Assembly (NCBI RefSeq): GCF_004117915.1
Contig: NZ_RSTD01000001.1
Span: 186,001-250,000, forward strand
DNA from: Companilactobacillus metriopterae
GTDB lineage: Bacteria; Bacillota; Bacilli; Lactobacillales; Lactobacillaceae
Length of the DNA stretch: 64,000 nt
Reading direction: 5' to 3'
Below are positions 52,188 to 62,140 of the stretch, one piece after another. A program made the translations under genes and the position numbers. Position 1 is the first letter of the stretch. Every line of letters starts with the position of its first letter. A model generated the notes under the pieces. The model did no database searches, was not told the DNA's origin, and saw only the letters and a program-made list of their open reading frames with translations.

Positions 52188-52910
52188 ATGTTAATTACAG
52201 TTTTAGGAATGTACGGAGGCTACCCATATAAGGGAGTCGGGACAACTAGTTATTTATTACAAAAAGATGGATTCAAATTATTAATCGATTGTGGAAGTGG
52301 AAGTCTAAATGAACTTTCACGTTATATAGACCCTACCGAATTAGATGCGGTTGTACTTTCACACTATCACCATGATCATACAGCAGATCTAGGTGTTCTT
52401 CAATACAATCTATTAGCTTCTGATAAGGAAGAACCGCTTCCTATCTATGGCCACACACGTGACTTTGTTAATTTTGCCCAGTTGACCTTGGATGGTGCTA
52501 CTAAAGGGATTGCTTACAATGATTATGAAGAATTAAAGATAGGACCATTTAAGTTTAACTTTATGGAAACAATTCACCCAGTACCTGCATATGCTATGCG
52601 TATTCAAGCAAATGGTAAATCTATAGTATTCACTGCTGACACTGCATATTTTGATGGATTAATTGATTTCAGTAAGGGAGCAGATTTATTAATTACTGAC
52701 ACTAATTTTCCTGAAGAAAAAACGGGTAAAATTTGGCATATGACAACCAAAGAAACAGGTGAGTTAGCTAAAAAAGCAAAAGTAGAACGTGTTATGATTA
52801 GCCACTTACCTCAAACTATTGATCACTCAATTATGCTAAAGCAAACTCAAAAATATGCTGAAAATATACCAGTAATTCGCGCTTTCCAAGACCTAGAATT
52901 AGACGTATAA
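52188..52910 (+). CDS. MBL-fold metallohydrolase (RNase Z-like, YhfI group)
   Basis: A 240-aa metallo-beta-lactamase fold protein. The metal-binding HxHxDH motif is SHYHHDHTADLG; further ligands are in ETIHPVPAYAMRI, FTADTAYFDG and ISHLPQ. It starts MLITVLGMYGGYPYKGVGTTSYLL, typical of YhfI-like proteins. The substrate (RNA or phosphodiester) is unproven; it lacks the tRNA-binding exosite arm of true RNase Z. Confidence 0.88.
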   Translation: MLITVLGMYGGYPYKGVGTTSYLLQKDGFKLLIDCGSGSLNELSRYIDPTELDAVVLSHYHHDHTADLGVLQYNLLASDKEEPLPIYGHTRDFVNFAQLTLDGATKGIAYNDYEELKIGPFKFNFMETIHPVPAYAMRIQANGKSIVFTADTAYFDGLIDFSKGADLLITDTNFPEEKTGKIWHMTTKETGELAKKAKVERVMISHLPQTIDHSIMLKQTQKYAENIPVIRAFQDLELDV

Positions 52911-53164
52911 ATAAATTTATATTAGAAAAACTAATTTGTGATATTAAAAATAAATACTAATAGTTATCATAATTTTAATCTAAAACCATTTGTGAAATAA
53001 TTTTCAAAATGTTGATTTTACAGCGAAGAAAATTCACAAAAAAATAAATAAGTCAAATTTGAACAATGATTTTTGTGAAATATCGTGGATTTTTTATTAA
53101 AAAAGTTGTAATATTGTACTTGTAAAGAATTACAGGTAATCCAGACCAGAGGAGGAGAGAAGTT

Positions 53165-53563
53165 ATGGTAACTATTTATACATCTCCAAGCTGTACTTCT
53201 TGCCGTAAAGCTAAGGCTTGGCTAGAAGAACATGACATTGCATATAAAGAGAGAAACATATATCAAGAACCATTAAATAAAGAAGAAATCCAACAAGTCC
53301 TACAAATGACAGAAAATGGTACAGAAGAAATTATTTCAACTAGATCAAAATCATTTAAGAATCTAGATGTTGATCTTGATGATTTAACTGTTGATCAATT
53401 GTTAGAGCTTGTTTCAAACAATCCTGGACTTCTAAAGAGACCTATCATTATGGACGACAAACGTCTACAAGTCGGTTTCAATGAAGACGAAATCCGTAGA
53501 TTTTTACCTAGAAGTGTTAGAACTATGGAATTAAGACGTGCACAGATTATGTCAGGATTTTAA
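53165..53563 (+). CDS. spx: Spx-family transcriptional regulator
   Basis: A 132-aa ArsC-fold protein that binds the RNA polymerase alpha C-terminal domain. The redox switch CTSC (C10, C13) opens the protein. The conserved lines RSKSFKNL and [28 protein letters not shown] complete the family. A strong site (GAGGAGGAG) precedes the ATG. Spx levels in this family depend on ClpXP plus SpxH, and both spxH and mecA lie next door. Confidence 0.96.
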   Translation: MVTIYTSPSCTSCRKAKAWLEEHDIAYKERNIYQEPLNKEEIQQVLQMTENGTEEIISTRSKSFKNLDVDLDDLTVDQLLELVSNNPGLLKRPIIMDDKRLQVGFNEDEIRRFLPRSVRTMELRRAQIMSGF

Positions 53564-53579
53564 TAAAATATTTCTTTTT

Positions 53580-53620
53580 AGCCTAGTTTCTATTTTTATT
53601 ATGGAAATTAGGCTTTTTTT
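53580..53620 (+). terminator. Intrinsic terminator after spx
   Basis: AGCCTAGTTTC pairs with GAAATTAGGCT (one G-T pair), followed by seven T. Confidence 0.82.
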
Positions 53621-53695
53621 GTTAATTAAAGTTTTATTTCCTTTACATTAAAATTCATACTGATAAAATATGTTTACAGAATTGAGGTGGCTATG

Positions 53696-54364
53696 ATGCA
53701 AATGGAACATATAAATGAAAATACAATCAGAGTCATCCTAAGTACTGAGGATTTAAGTGAAAGAGGCGTTTCAATGCTTGATCTTTTAGGAAATAAAGAT
53801 CAAATAGAAACATTTTTCTATAGTATTTTGGATGAGGTTGATGAAGATCATACTTTTACGAATAATCAACCTGTTACTTTTCAAATTATGCCAAACAAGG
53901 AAGGCTTAGAAGTTCTTATTGTTAAGGCAAATCCAGACGATGAAGACGCTTCATTTGAGAATATTAATTTGGAAAATTTTGAGTCAAAAGATATGTCAGC
54001 ATTTTCAAATGCTAGTCTAGATTCAGAAGATTACGATGCTGATGTAACTCCTTATGTTAGAGATAGAGATACACCAACAAAGTCATTAGTTGTAGAATTT
54101 AATAATTTTGAAGATTTCATTCAATTATCTAAAATATTGAGATTAGAGAGTGGAATTAGTAATTTGTGGCAATACAATGATAAATACTACTTGCAATTAA
54201 TTATCTTTACTGATGAAATCCATGATATGACATATAACGATATTGTTGCTCTGTTAAGCGAATATAGTTCACAAACAAAGACAACTTCAGCTATGCTATC
54301 AGAATATGGTAAAGAATTGATGAGTAGGACAGCACTTGAACAAGCAAGATATTACTTTGATTAA
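53696..54364 (+). CDS. mecA: Adaptor protein MecA
   Basis: A 222-aa ClpC adaptor. The N-terminal substrate-binding domain starts MEHINENTIRVILSTEDLSERGVSMLDLLGN; an acidic linker (about 95-130) leads to the C-terminal ClpC-binding domain (VEFNNFEDFIQLSKIL...YDKYYLQLI-like; EYGKELMSRTALEQARYYF). Three in-frame starts are close together; ATG 53696 has the best spacing from GAGGTGG and fits the family start. It lies between spx and coiA, as in Bacillus. Confidence 0.94.
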   Translation: MQMEHINENTIRVILSTEDLSERGVSMLDLLGNKDQIETFFYSILDEVDEDHTFTNNQPVTFQIMPNKEGLEVLIVKANPDDEDASFENINLENFESKDMSAFSNASLDSEDYDADVTPYVRDRDTPTKSLVVEFNNFEDFIQLSKILRLESGISNLWQYNDKYYLQLIIFTDEIHDMTYNDIVALLSEYSSQTKTTSAMLSEYGKELMSRTALEQARYYFD

Positions 54365-54395
54365 AAACACTAACCGTCTAGGTTAGTGTTTTTTT
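54363..54395 (+). terminator. Intrinsic terminator after mecA
   Basis: AAAAACACTAACC pairs with GGTTAGTGTTTTT. Confidence 0.9.
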
Positions 54396-54420
54396 CGTAA
54401 TGTTATATGAGGTGATTGAT

Positions 54421-55284
54421 ATGTACGCTGCATATGACAAAAACAAAAAATTAATATATGCAAATGATGCAAATTCAAGGTTAGATTACATTTGTATCGA
54501 TTGTGATAGATCCATGAAGTTAACTATCAAAGATAATTCTAAATATTTTCGGCATGAGAATAACAATTTCAACAACACAAATGAACGATTGATACACCAG
54601 CAGGGGAAAGAACTATTGATTAGCGGATTACTAGAATTAGGTGTCAAAGATATTGAAATGGAAAAATTTTTACCTAATATTAAGCAGCGTGCAGATATAT
54701 TTTATGAGAAAAACGTTATGGAATACCAGTGTTCGATAATTGGTGAATCAAAATTTACGAAGCGGGTTAAATCTTATCAGGACAGTAATTATAATAATTT
54801 TTGGATATTAGGCGGAAACTATTTAAGTAACAGCTTGAGCAAAAAACATCTGATATTTCTTAAATATAATAAGAATTGGGGTTTTTACCTGCTAATGTTT
54901 GACGCTCAAATTGCCAAATTTAGATTGTTTTATGATATTCATTTTGAAGGATTATTTAACAGGATAGTATACAAGAGTAGAAGTTTTATTTTGGAAGATA
55001 TAAAAGAGCTAGCAAATTTTAAACCAAAATTATTTAACAAAAATAATAGCTATCGTGTTGATGAATATTCAATCACTAGAATAAGAAGAATGAATGATCT
55101 TGAATCACAAAATTTGAAAATAAAATTTTATTACGAGTATAAAAAAACCATTGAAGATTATTTATCCAATAAAAAAATATCTGCTGAAATACCGGTATAT
55201 AAAAATCATAAATGGCAGAGGTTATGTGGTGAGAAACCAATATATTTAAGTCAGCCATTAATAATAAAGAAGAGCCGAGGATAA
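54421..55284 (+). CDS. coiA: CoiA-like competence nuclease-fold protein
   Basis: A 287-aa protein with the CoiA layout. A CxxC pair (YICIDCDRSM) is followed by YFRHENNNF, an E-x-x-L-I-H segment (NERLIHQQGKELL), then the PD-(D/E)XK-like core RADIFYEKNVMEYQCS and KRVKSYQDSNYNNFWILGG. CoiA aids RecA-dependent processing of incoming DNA. GAGGTGATTGAT precedes ATG 54421. The C-terminal third is poorly conserved, as is common. Its place after mecA is the expected one. Confidence 0.88.
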   Translation: MYAAYDKNKKLIYANDANSRLDYICIDCDRSMKLTIKDNSKYFRHENNNFNNTNERLIHQQGKELLISGLLELGVKDIEMEKFLPNIKQRADIFYEKNVMEYQCSIIGESKFTKRVKSYQDSNYNNFWILGGNYLSNSLSKKHLIFLKYNKNWGFYLLMFDAQIAKFRLFYDIHFEGLFNRIVYKSRSFILEDIKELANFKPKLFNKNNSYRVDEYSITRIRRMNDLESQNLKIKFYYEYKKTIEDYLSNKKISAEIPVYKNHKWQRLCGEKPIYLSQPLIIKKSRG

Positions 55285-55301
55285 TCTCAGCTCTTCTTTA
55301 T
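55266..55301. terminator. Bidirectional terminator between coiA and spxH
   Basis: AAAGAAGAGC-CGAG pairs with CTC-AGCTCTTCTTT with one mismatch; it overlaps the coiA stop codon. Confidence 0.75.
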
Positions 55302-55954
55302 TTTCTAAAATCATTAAAATTCAAAACTTTTGCTTCTTGTTTTAGAGATGGTTGTTCGGAAGGTTCAAGTAATGTTCTGCTTAATAAATCATTCAAATTA
55401 TCTTCGATTGATTGTTTATCTCTGTCATCGCCAAAATCATTGATGACTAATCCAGGTTCTTCAGGATTTGCATTATCAAAAATAACTATAGATGGTGCTT
55501 TTCTGATGTTCATATCCTTAATTAACTGTTGATCACGTTTTAATCCTTGTTCAACAGATTCACTGTCTTTGTATGACATAATCGTATCGTATTCCAAACC
55601 GGCATATATAGCAGCATCCATGATGGTTTTTTCATTGAAAGGTAGATTTTGAACATTAATTTGATCTTGCATACGCATTAAAAATATACGAGCTTTTTTA
55701 TTTCCTTGGAAAGTGGCTGATTTGTAAAGCAGCGCAGCATCATAAATTTCCTTTGTGCACTTAGTTCTTTCATCTAGGTCAGACAATTTGCAACCTTTCA
55801 TCTCTAGATACTCGTTAATGGTTTCCATATTATAAGTTGTTATAAAATGGAATTGTGTACTTATGGAATTTTTTCTTGTGAAGTCGATTATACTTTGTTC
55901 AACATTAAGACAGTATGAACATAAAGGATTAACATATAAAAATATTTCCCACAC
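55298..55954 (-). CDS. spxH: SpxH (YjbH), ClpXP adaptor for Spx
   Basis: A 218-aa DsbA-like protein without a signal peptide. The N-terminal EIFLYVNPLCSYCLNVE carries the CxxC redox pair and DAAIYAGLEYD and APSIVIFDN continue the thioredoxin-like fold. YjbH delivers Spx to ClpXP. An ATG at 55969 is in frame, but the GGAGG lies inside it and is spaced 8 bases from GTG 55954, so that start is preferred. It is divergent from relQ and near spx, its likely target. Confidence 0.92.
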   Translation of the reverse strand: MWEIFLYVNPLCSYCLNVEQSIIDFTRKNSISTQFHFITTYNMETINEYLEMKGCKLSDLDERTKCTKEIYDAALLYKSATFQGNKKARIFLMRMQDQINVQNLPFNEKTIMDAAIYAGLEYDTIMSYKDSESVEQGLKRDQQLIKDMNIRKAPSIVIFDNANPEEPGLVINDFGDDRDKQSIEDNLNDLLSRTLLEPSEQPSLKQEAKVLNFNDFRK

Positions 55955-56106
55955 AATTCTTTCCTCCATTCTGTTACAGTTAATATTCTAACAAGTTAAT
56001 TAGTAAACGTAAAATTATTACCCTTATACACTGGTATTCTAGATATTGTTAATGAATAAGTTTCCAAAGTAGGTTATATTTATTAGGTATTGGAGTGTGA
56101 AAAACA

Positions 56107-56766
56107 ATGGCAAATACAGACATAAATTGGATTGAATTTCTAGATCCATATACTCAGGCAGTTTCTGAGTTAAAACTTAAATTACGTAATCTTCGTAAAG
56201 AATTTTTAGATAAAAATTTACATTCACCAATTGAATTTGTAACGGGTCGTGTAAAGACTGAAGATAGTATCAAAGAAAAAATGAAGCGTCGCTTCATCAC
56301 AACAGAGCTGTTGGAACAAGACATGCAAGATATTGCAGGTATAAGAATCCAATGCCAATTTGTTGAGGATATCTATGAAGTGGCTAAACTACTTCATGAT
56401 CGTGAAGACATGCAAGTAATCGAAGAAAGAGACTACATTGCTAATAGTAAGCCTAGTGGTTACAGATCATATCACGTTGTTATTGAATATCCTATTCAAA
56501 CATCACAAGGTCAAAAGCAGATCTTAGCTGAGATTCAGATTAGAACATTAGCTATGAATTTTTGGTCTACAATTGAACACTCTTTAAACTACAAATATCG
56601 TGGGGATTTTCCGCAAAATATTAATGAACGTCTAAAAAGAGCTGCGGAAGCTTCATTCATGTTGGATGAAGAAATGTCCAAAATTCGAGAAGAGATTCAA
56701 GATGCTCAGCAATATTTTACAGATAATAAACAGCAGTATACTAACAATCAATCGGAGAAGGATTAA
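56107..56766 (+). CDS. relQ: Small alarmone synthetase RelQ (YjbM)
   Basis: A 219-aa (p)ppGpp synthetase lacking the hydrolase and TGS domains. Motifs are VTGRVKTEDSIKEKMKRR, DIAGIRIQCQFVEDIYEV, NSKPSGYRSYHVVIEYP and AEIQIRTLAMNFWSTIEHSLNYK (catalytic Glu in EIQIRT). It raises alarmone under cell-wall or other stress. It shares a base with the nadK start (TAATG), so alarmone synthase and NAD kinase are cotranslated, as in other Firmicutes. Confidence 0.96.
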   Translation: MANTDINWIEFLDPYTQAVSELKLKLRNLRKEFLDKNLHSPIEFVTGRVKTEDSIKEKMKRRFITTELLEQDMQDIAGIRIQCQFVEDIYEVAKLLHDREDMQVIEERDYIANSKPSGYRSYHVVIEYPIQTSQGQKQILAEIQIRTLAMNFWSTIEHSLNYKYRGDFPQNINERLKRAAEASFMLDEEMSKIREEIQDAQQYFTDNKQQYTNNQSEKD

Positions 56767-57578
56767 TGATGAAATTTTGGATTCATAATAATACTAAAGC
56801 TAAATCTGTTAAAGCCTCTCAACATATGAGAAAAAGACTGATTAAAGCAGGATTAGTACCTGATGAACAAAATCCTGAACTTGTTATTAGTATCGGTGGA
56901 GACGGGACTTTATTGAGTACTTTTCATAAATATGAAAAGCAATTAGATAAAGTAATGTTTGTTGCTCTTCATACTGGTCACTTGGGTTTTTATGCAGACT
57001 GGATTGATGATGAAATCGATGAGCTTGTTGAGAGAATAATTGAACAACAGGAAAATGTTAGAACAACTAGTTATCCGGTTATTCAAGTTAACGTAGAAGA
57101 TTCTAAAGGTAATGTATCGAGTTATCGAGCTATCAATGAAGGAATTGTTCGACGCCTGACTTCGTTGACAATGAAGACACAAGTGAACATTGATACAGAA
57201 TATTTTGAAAATTTCCGTGGTGACGGTCTTTGTTTTGCCACTCCAACTGGTTCTACAGCATACGCTAAAGCTATTGGTGGAGCATTGATTCATCCTAAAG
57301 TAGATATTTTTCAAATGGTAGAGATAGCTTCTATAAACAATCGTGTCTTTAGAACGATATCATCTCCTATTATTATTCCTAAAGACCAAAGAATTGATTT
57401 GTATCCTGAAAAAGCTGATGACTACGTGGTTAGTTGTGATGGTCAGCCAGTAGAATTTAGTGATATTAAAAAAATCAGTGTTGGTTTATGTGAAAAGCGT
57501 GCAACATTTGCCCAATATCGTCATGTACATTTCTGGTCTAGAGTAGAAAATGCATTCTTAGGTAAAAATGAAAAATAG
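56766..57578 (+). CDS. nadK: NAD kinase
   Basis: A 270-aa kinase making NADP from NAD. The diagnostic motifs are ISIGGDGTLLSTFHKY, NEGIVRRLTSLTMKT and FATPTGSTAYAKAIGG. Two adjacent ATG codons (56766 and 56769) are possible; the second is better spaced from AAGGA. Its end overlaps the rluD-like gene by 11 bases. The gene order relQ-nadK-rluD matches Bacillus. Confidence 0.96.
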   Translation: MMKFWIHNNTKAKSVKASQHMRKRLIKAGLVPDEQNPELVISIGGDGTLLSTFHKYEKQLDKVMFVALHTGHLGFYADWIDDEIDELVERIIEQQENVRTTSYPVIQVNVEDSKGNVSSYRAINEGIVRRLTSLTMKTQVNIDTEYFENFRGDGLCFATPTGSTAYAKAIGGALIHPKVDIFQMVEIASINNRVFRTISSPIIIPKDQRIDLYPEKADDYVVSCDGQPVEFSDIKKISVGLCEKRATFAQYRHVHFWSRVENAFLGKNEK

Positions 57579-58476
57579 ACGAATATTTAAGTATATAGTT
57601 CAAGACAATGACCCTAAGAATATTCGAAAATTTTTATCGCACAAGAATTTTTCGGAAAGTCAATTACATAAAATTAGAAATAAAGATGGACGTGTTTATG
57701 TAAATAAAAAAGAACGCCACCTGAATTTTGCAATTAAATCAGGGGATGTTTTATCTGTGGTTATGAGCAGTGAAATAGGCTCAGATTTAATTGTTCCAAT
57801 GCATGCTGATTTAGATGTTATATATGAGGATCGATACTTACTAATCATCAATAAAAAACCTGGTATAGCAAGTTTGCCTTCAAAAAACAGAGAATCATAT
57901 ACTGTAGCTAATATTGTAAAGTACTATCTTCAAGAAAATCATCAAGATGATTCTATCCACCTTGTGACACGGTTGGATAGAAATACTTCAGGTTTGATGG
58001 TTTTTGCTAAAGATTCTTACACACATTCCAGATTGGATCAAATTCTGCATGGTGATAAGTTTCAAAAGTATTATTATGCAATTGTCTATGGAGTAATGAA
58101 TCCTTTAAGTGGCGTTATAAATAAGCCAATAGGTATCGATCCAGATTATTATTATCGTAGATGTATAGATGTGAAAAATGGAAAAGAATCCAAAACTGCT
58201 TATAGAACAATTAAAGATTATGGAGAATATTCTTTAATAGAACTACAATTATATACGGGAAGAACTCATCAGATAAGAGTTCATACTTCATCAGTGGGGC
58301 ATCCTATCATAGGTGATAACATGTATTCTGGTAAAAAAGATGTGCTTATTGATAGGCAAGCATTGCATTGTGCTAAGCTCAAAATATTTCATCCTATGAA
58401 AGATATTTGGTTAGAGTTAGAAGCACCAATGCCTGATGATATGCAAAGAGTATTAAATGAACTAGGGGGTGAGTAG
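57568..58476 (+). CDS. RluA-family pseudouridine synthase (RluD-like)
   Basis: A 302-aa RNA pseudouridine synthase. An S4-like N-terminal region (IRKFLSHKNFSESQLHKIRNKDGRVYVNKKE) precedes the catalytic core. The nucleophilic Asp lies in LVTRLDRNTSGLMVFAKD; YTGRTHQIRVHTSSVGHPIIGD and HCAKLKIFHP complete it. The target (23S rRNA or tRNA) cannot be fixed from sequence. It is the Bacillus YjbO position in the relQ-nadK operon. The start lies in the end of nadK. Confidence 0.92.
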   Translation: MKNRRIFKYIVQDNDPKNIRKFLSHKNFSESQLHKIRNKDGRVYVNKKERHLNFAIKSGDVLSVVMSSEIGSDLIVPMHADLDVIYEDRYLLIINKKPGIASLPSKNRESYTVANIVKYYLQENHQDDSIHLVTRLDRNTSGLMVFAKDSYTHSRLDQILHGDKFQKYYYAIVYGVMNPLSGVINKPIGIDPDYYYRRCIDVKNGKESKTAYRTIKDYGEYSLIELQLYTGRTHQIRVHTSSVGHPIIGDNMYSGKKDVLIDRQALHCAKLKIFHPMKDIWLELEAPMPDDMQRVLNELGGE

Positions 58477-58477
58477 T

Positions 58478-59848
58478 GTGGACGAAAAGGAAGCTTTACT
58501 ACAAGAGAAATTTCAAACTCTAAATGAGTATCTGAATGATAATGATATAAAAAGATTCCGCAAGACTTTTTTAGATATGCATTTTTATGATCAAAGTACC
58601 TTCTTCCTTTCATTAGATGAAGAGGAAAGAAAAAAGATATACTCTATCCTTGAACCCGATGAAATGGGTGATATGTTTGATACTGTTGAAGAGGATCACC
58701 CTGAGATACCAAAATTCATGGATGAGATGGAAGACAAGTATGCTTCAAAAATGCTTATTAGTATGTATGATGATAATGCTGCGGATATTCTCGAACATTT
58801 AGATAAGTCAGAAATTGAAAAATATCTAAGTAACATGTCTAAGCAAGATGCTAATAATCTTCGCGGTTTGTTGCACTATGATACTGAAACTGCCGGTGGT
58901 ATCATGACTACCGACTATGTAGAATTTAAGGCAACAGAAACAGCAGGGAATGCTATTAAAGATTTACGTAAATTTGCTGATGCCGAGACGGTTTACTACT
59001 TGTATGTACTAGATGACAATGAAGATCTAGTTGGTGTTATGTCTCTTCGTGATTTGATTATGTTAGAGCCTGAAGATATCCTGGGTGAGCATATGAACAC
59101 TGATATCATATCTGTTAAAGTTGATGATGATCAGGAAGAAGTTGCTCAAGTATTTAGGGATTATGAATTCTTAGCTATTCCGGTAGTTGATTATTCTAAT
59201 CAAATGGTCGGTATCGTAACGGTTGATGATGTTATTGAAGTTATTGATGAAGAAGCACAACAAGATTATTCTGGTTTGGCTGCTGTTAGCGTAGATGAAA
59301 CAATCAACGATAATAATCCTTTCAGAGCCGCTGGTAAACGATTGCCATGGTTGATCACTCTACTTATTCTTAGTATGATTACAGCCACTTTGATTAATCA
59401 GTATGAGAGCTTACTGGCAGAAGCAAGTATTCTGGCAGTGTTTATTTCAATGATCACTGGTACAGCTGGTAATGCAGGTACACAGAGTTTAGCTGTTGCT
59501 GTTAGAAGAATTGCACTGGAAGATATCAGTGGGAGTGAATTCTTCAAACTTTTAGGTAAGGAATTAGTTACGGGTTTGGTCACAGGTCTGGTGACAGGAT
59601 CCACTGTATTTCTTATCGTAGGTTTATGGAAAACAAACTTTATGTTGGGGTTAGTAATAGGTTTGGCAATGTTTTGTGCAATAACTGTTGCAAATATTGC
59701 CGGAAGCTTAATACCATTGCTAATGTCTAAATTAGGTTTTGACCCAGCAGTAGCTAGTGGTCCTTTTATTTCAACACTTAGTGATTTGACAAGTGTTTTG
59801 ATATATTTCAGTATCGCAAGTATTTTTATTCAATATTTCATAAAATAA
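58478..59848 (+). CDS. mgtE: Magnesium transporter MgtE
   Basis: A 456-aa Mg2+ channel. It has an N-terminal helical domain (to about 130), a CBS pair (about 135-260; AGGIMTTDYVEFKATETAGNA, VGVMSLRDLIM, GIVTVDDVIEVIDEEA) and five membrane helices containing GTAGNAGTQSLAVAVRR, which forms the pore. GTG 58478 is chosen, 8 bases after GGGGG and one base after the rluD stop; an earlier in-frame GTG at 58469 overlaps the ribosome-binding site. It is the last gene of the relQ operon. Confidence 0.95.
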   Translation: MDEKEALLQEKFQTLNEYLNDNDIKRFRKTFLDMHFYDQSTFFLSLDEEERKKIYSILEPDEMGDMFDTVEEDHPEIPKFMDEMEDKYASKMLISMYDDNAADILEHLDKSEIEKYLSNMSKQDANNLRGLLHYDTETAGGIMTTDYVEFKATETAGNAIKDLRKFADAETVYYLYVLDDNEDLVGVMSLRDLIMLEPEDILGEHMNTDIISVKVDDDQEEVAQVFRDYEFLAIPVVDYSNQMVGIVTVDDVIEVIDEEAQQDYSGLAAVSVDETINDNNPFRAAGKRLPWLITLLILSMITATLINQYESLLAEASILAVFISMITGTAGNAGTQSLAVAVRRIALEDISGSEFFKLLGKELVTGLVTGLVTGSTVFLIVGLWKTNFMLGLVIGLAMFCAITVANIAGSLIPLLMSKLGFDPAVASGPFISTLSDLTSVLIYFSIASIFIQYFIK

Positions 59849-59880
59849 AAGACATAAACTAATGTTTAGGTCTTTTTTTA
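59849..59880 (+). terminator. Intrinsic terminator after mgtE
   Basis: AAGACATAAAC pairs with GTTTAGGTCTT (one mismatch), followed by T residues. Confidence 0.78.
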
Positions 59881-59960
59881 TTATTTATTATACAAATACT
59901 AGTACAATAGTAGTTTGTTTGTGATATTATATTGGGATCTCGTTTGAAGGAGGGGAAGAT

Positions 59961-61169
59961 ATGAAAAACTTGTCTAAGGAAGCAAGACGTTCGATTATTA
60001 TTTTGATTTTTAGTACATTTTTAATTTGTTTAGGTATAAGTATTGTTATACCGGTAACTCCATTTATTAAAAGGGAATATGGTTATAGTACAACTGATAT
60101 GGGTATTATGACGGCTTTGTTTGCCTTAGCCCAATTCATCACTTCCCCAATTGTAGGGAGAATTTCCGATAAGATGGGTAGAAAGCCTATGATGGCTTTG
60201 GGACTATTCTTGTATATGATTTCGGAACTGATTTTTGCAATGTCAAACACGCTTTGGCTATTTAATTTTTCACGTATTATTGGTGGTATTTCTGCCGGTA
60301 TGTTTGTACCCACATCAATGGCAATGGCCGCAGATATGACTAGTATAAAGGATCGTGCGAAAGTTATCGGTTGGATTTCTGCATCATTTAGTGGGGGATT
60401 AATTATGGGACCTGGTATTGGTGGAGTTTTAGCAAGTTTTAGTTATAAGACACCATTTTGGGCAGCGTCAGCACTGGGATTGATTAGTACAATTTTCCTA
60501 ATTATTTTCCTACCTAGTAAAACACCCAGGCCAGATGGCATCACTGAAGAAGAATCTCTTGAGTCTAGAGGCCAGAAGTCATCAATCATGAGTATTTTGA
60601 ATAGACCGATGGTTATATTTTTCTCAATGATACTAGTATCAGCATTTGGTCTACAGTTGTTCGAAAGTATCTATAGTATTTATGTAAATCAAGTGTTTAA
60701 CTTCAGTTTAAATAATATTGCGCTGGTTCTTGTTCTTAATGGGGTAATTTCTCTATTCTTACAAGTAGCATTATTTGATTTCTTAGTTAGAAAATTAACT
60801 GAAATTAGACTGATTAGATGGTGTTTCTTATTAGGTGCAGTTTGTGTTCTTTGGATTGTTTTAGCACATTCTAAGGTGGAAGTATTTATTGCAACACTAG
60901 TTATCTTTTCCGCATTTGATTTGTTAAGACCTGCTATTACAACATTGCTAACAAAATTTGGTGATGATAATCAAGGCTTGATTAATGGTGTAAATATGTC
61001 ATTAACAAGTGTTGGTAACATTATCGGACCTATCATTGCAGGGATGCTAATGGATAGAAATACGCATTATCCATATATCTTTGCAGCAATCATGTTAATT
61101 ATTTCATTCTTAGTTACATTTACAGTTAATAGTGTAATAAAAAATAGTAATCAAATTTCAAAACAATAA
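59961..61169 (+). CDS. MFS efflux transporter (TetA/NorA-like DHA1 family)
   Basis: A 402-aa carrier with about twelve helices. Motif A is SPIVGRISDKMGRKPMMALG, and motif C-like GPGIGGVLASFSYKTPFW occurs in helix 5, both marks of drug:H+ antiporters. GAAGGAGGGG precedes the ATG. It stands alone between two terminators. The substrate is not predictable; DHA1 members export drugs or sugars. Confidence 0.9.
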   Translation: MKNLSKEARRSIIILIFSTFLICLGISIVIPVTPFIKREYGYSTTDMGIMTALFALAQFITSPIVGRISDKMGRKPMMALGLFLYMISELIFAMSNTLWLFNFSRIIGGISAGMFVPTSMAMAADMTSIKDRAKVIGWISASFSGGLIMGPGIGGVLASFSYKTPFWAASALGLISTIFLIIFLPSKTPRPDGITEEESLESRGQKSSIMSILNRPMVIFFSMILVSAFGLQLFESIYSIYVNQVFNFSLNNIALVLVLNGVISLFLQVALFDFLVRKLTEIRLIRWCFLLGAVCVLWIVLAHSKVEVFIATLVIFSAFDLLRPAITTLLTKFGDDNQGLINGVNMSLTSVGNIIGPIIAGMLMDRNTHYPYIFAAIMLIISFLVTFTVNSVIKNSNQISKQ

Positions 61170-61198
61170 AAAGGCTATCCAAATGGATAGTCTTTTTA
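61168..61198 (+). terminator. Intrinsic terminator after the MFS gene
   Basis: AAAAGGCTATCC pairs with GGATAGTCTTTT (one G-T pair) around AAAT. Confidence 0.83.
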
Positions 61199-61302
61199 TT
61201 TTGTCTAAATTATGTCGATGGAAAAAACATGTTTTAAGATTAACAGTTTGTTATTATTACCTTGAAAGATCATGAAGTTATATATTGAAGGGGCAAAAAG
61301 TA

Positions 61303-62130
61303 ATGATAAAAATTATAGCTACAGATATCGATGGAACTCTGGCAAACAGTGAAAGTAAGTTGAATCCAAGGACTCGTGACAGACTAATAGAGGCGCAAAA
61401 GCAAGGAATAAAACTAGTAATTGCTTCTGGTAGACCAGCATTTAGTATGCAACGTTACGTTGACGAATTAGAAATGGCTAAGTACGGTGGTTTGATTGTT
61501 TCCTTCAACGGAGCACAGATCAATGATTGTTCTACTGGAGAAACACTTTATCAAAAAGCAATTTCATTAGATGAAACTCGCCAGGTTATAGAGCATGTTC
61601 AAAATTACGATGTTATTCCTACAGTGACAATCGGAAAGTATATGTATGTAAATAAAGATAATGTTAATAGAATATACATGAAATCATTAGGAATGGATAT
61701 TGTAGATTATGAAGTTGTAACCGGAGACTTGGTTCAAAAAGCTGTTGATGATTTGCCTGAATCAATCACACAACCAGTAAATAAGATTTTGGTAGCGGGT
61801 GTTCCAAGTTATCTGCAGGAACATTATAAAGAATTGAGTGCTCCTTTTTCTGATTTGAATGCTGTTTTTACAGCAGATCATTACTATGAGTTTAATCGTA
61901 AAAATGTTGATAAGGCAACTGCTCTTGAGTATATACTTCCAAAATTAGGTTATAGCAAGGATGATTTAGTAGCTTTTGGTGATGGTCAAAATGATATGAC
62001 AATGCTTCAATATGCTTCTACTGGTGTTGCTATGGAGAATGCCAGTGATGAGGTCAAAAATATTTCAGATCAAGTTACTCTAACAAATGACAAAGATGGG
62101 ATTGCTGAATTTTTAGACAATAATCTTTAA
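61303..62130 (+). CDS. Cof-type HAD-IIB hydrolase (sugar phosphatase-like)
   Basis: A 275-aa phosphatase. Motif I is IATDIDGTLANSESKL (nucleophile Asp), motif II IASGRP, and motifs III/IV KATALEYILPK and VAFGDGQNDMTMLQYA. Cof/YidA-like members dephosphorylate hexose phosphates or flavin precursors. The frame opens 6 codons upstream, but AGGGGCAAAAAGTA before ATG 61303 (MIKIIATDID) gives the expected start. It is followed 10 bases later by the DMT gene, probably cotranscribed. Confidence 0.92.
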   Translation: MIKIIATDIDGTLANSESKLNPRTRDRLIEAQKQGIKLVIASGRPAFSMQRYVDELEMAKYGGLIVSFNGAQINDCSTGETLYQKAISLDETRQVIEHVQNYDVIPTVTIGKYMYVNKDNVNRIYMKSLGMDIVDYEVVTGDLVQKAVDDLPESITQPVNKILVAGVPSYLQEHYKELSAPFSDLNAVFTADHYYEFNRKNVDKATALEYILPKLGYSKDDLVAFGDGQNDMTMLQYASTGVAMENASDEVKNISDQVTLTNDKDGIAEFLDNNL

Positions 62131-62140
62131 GAGGAAAAAC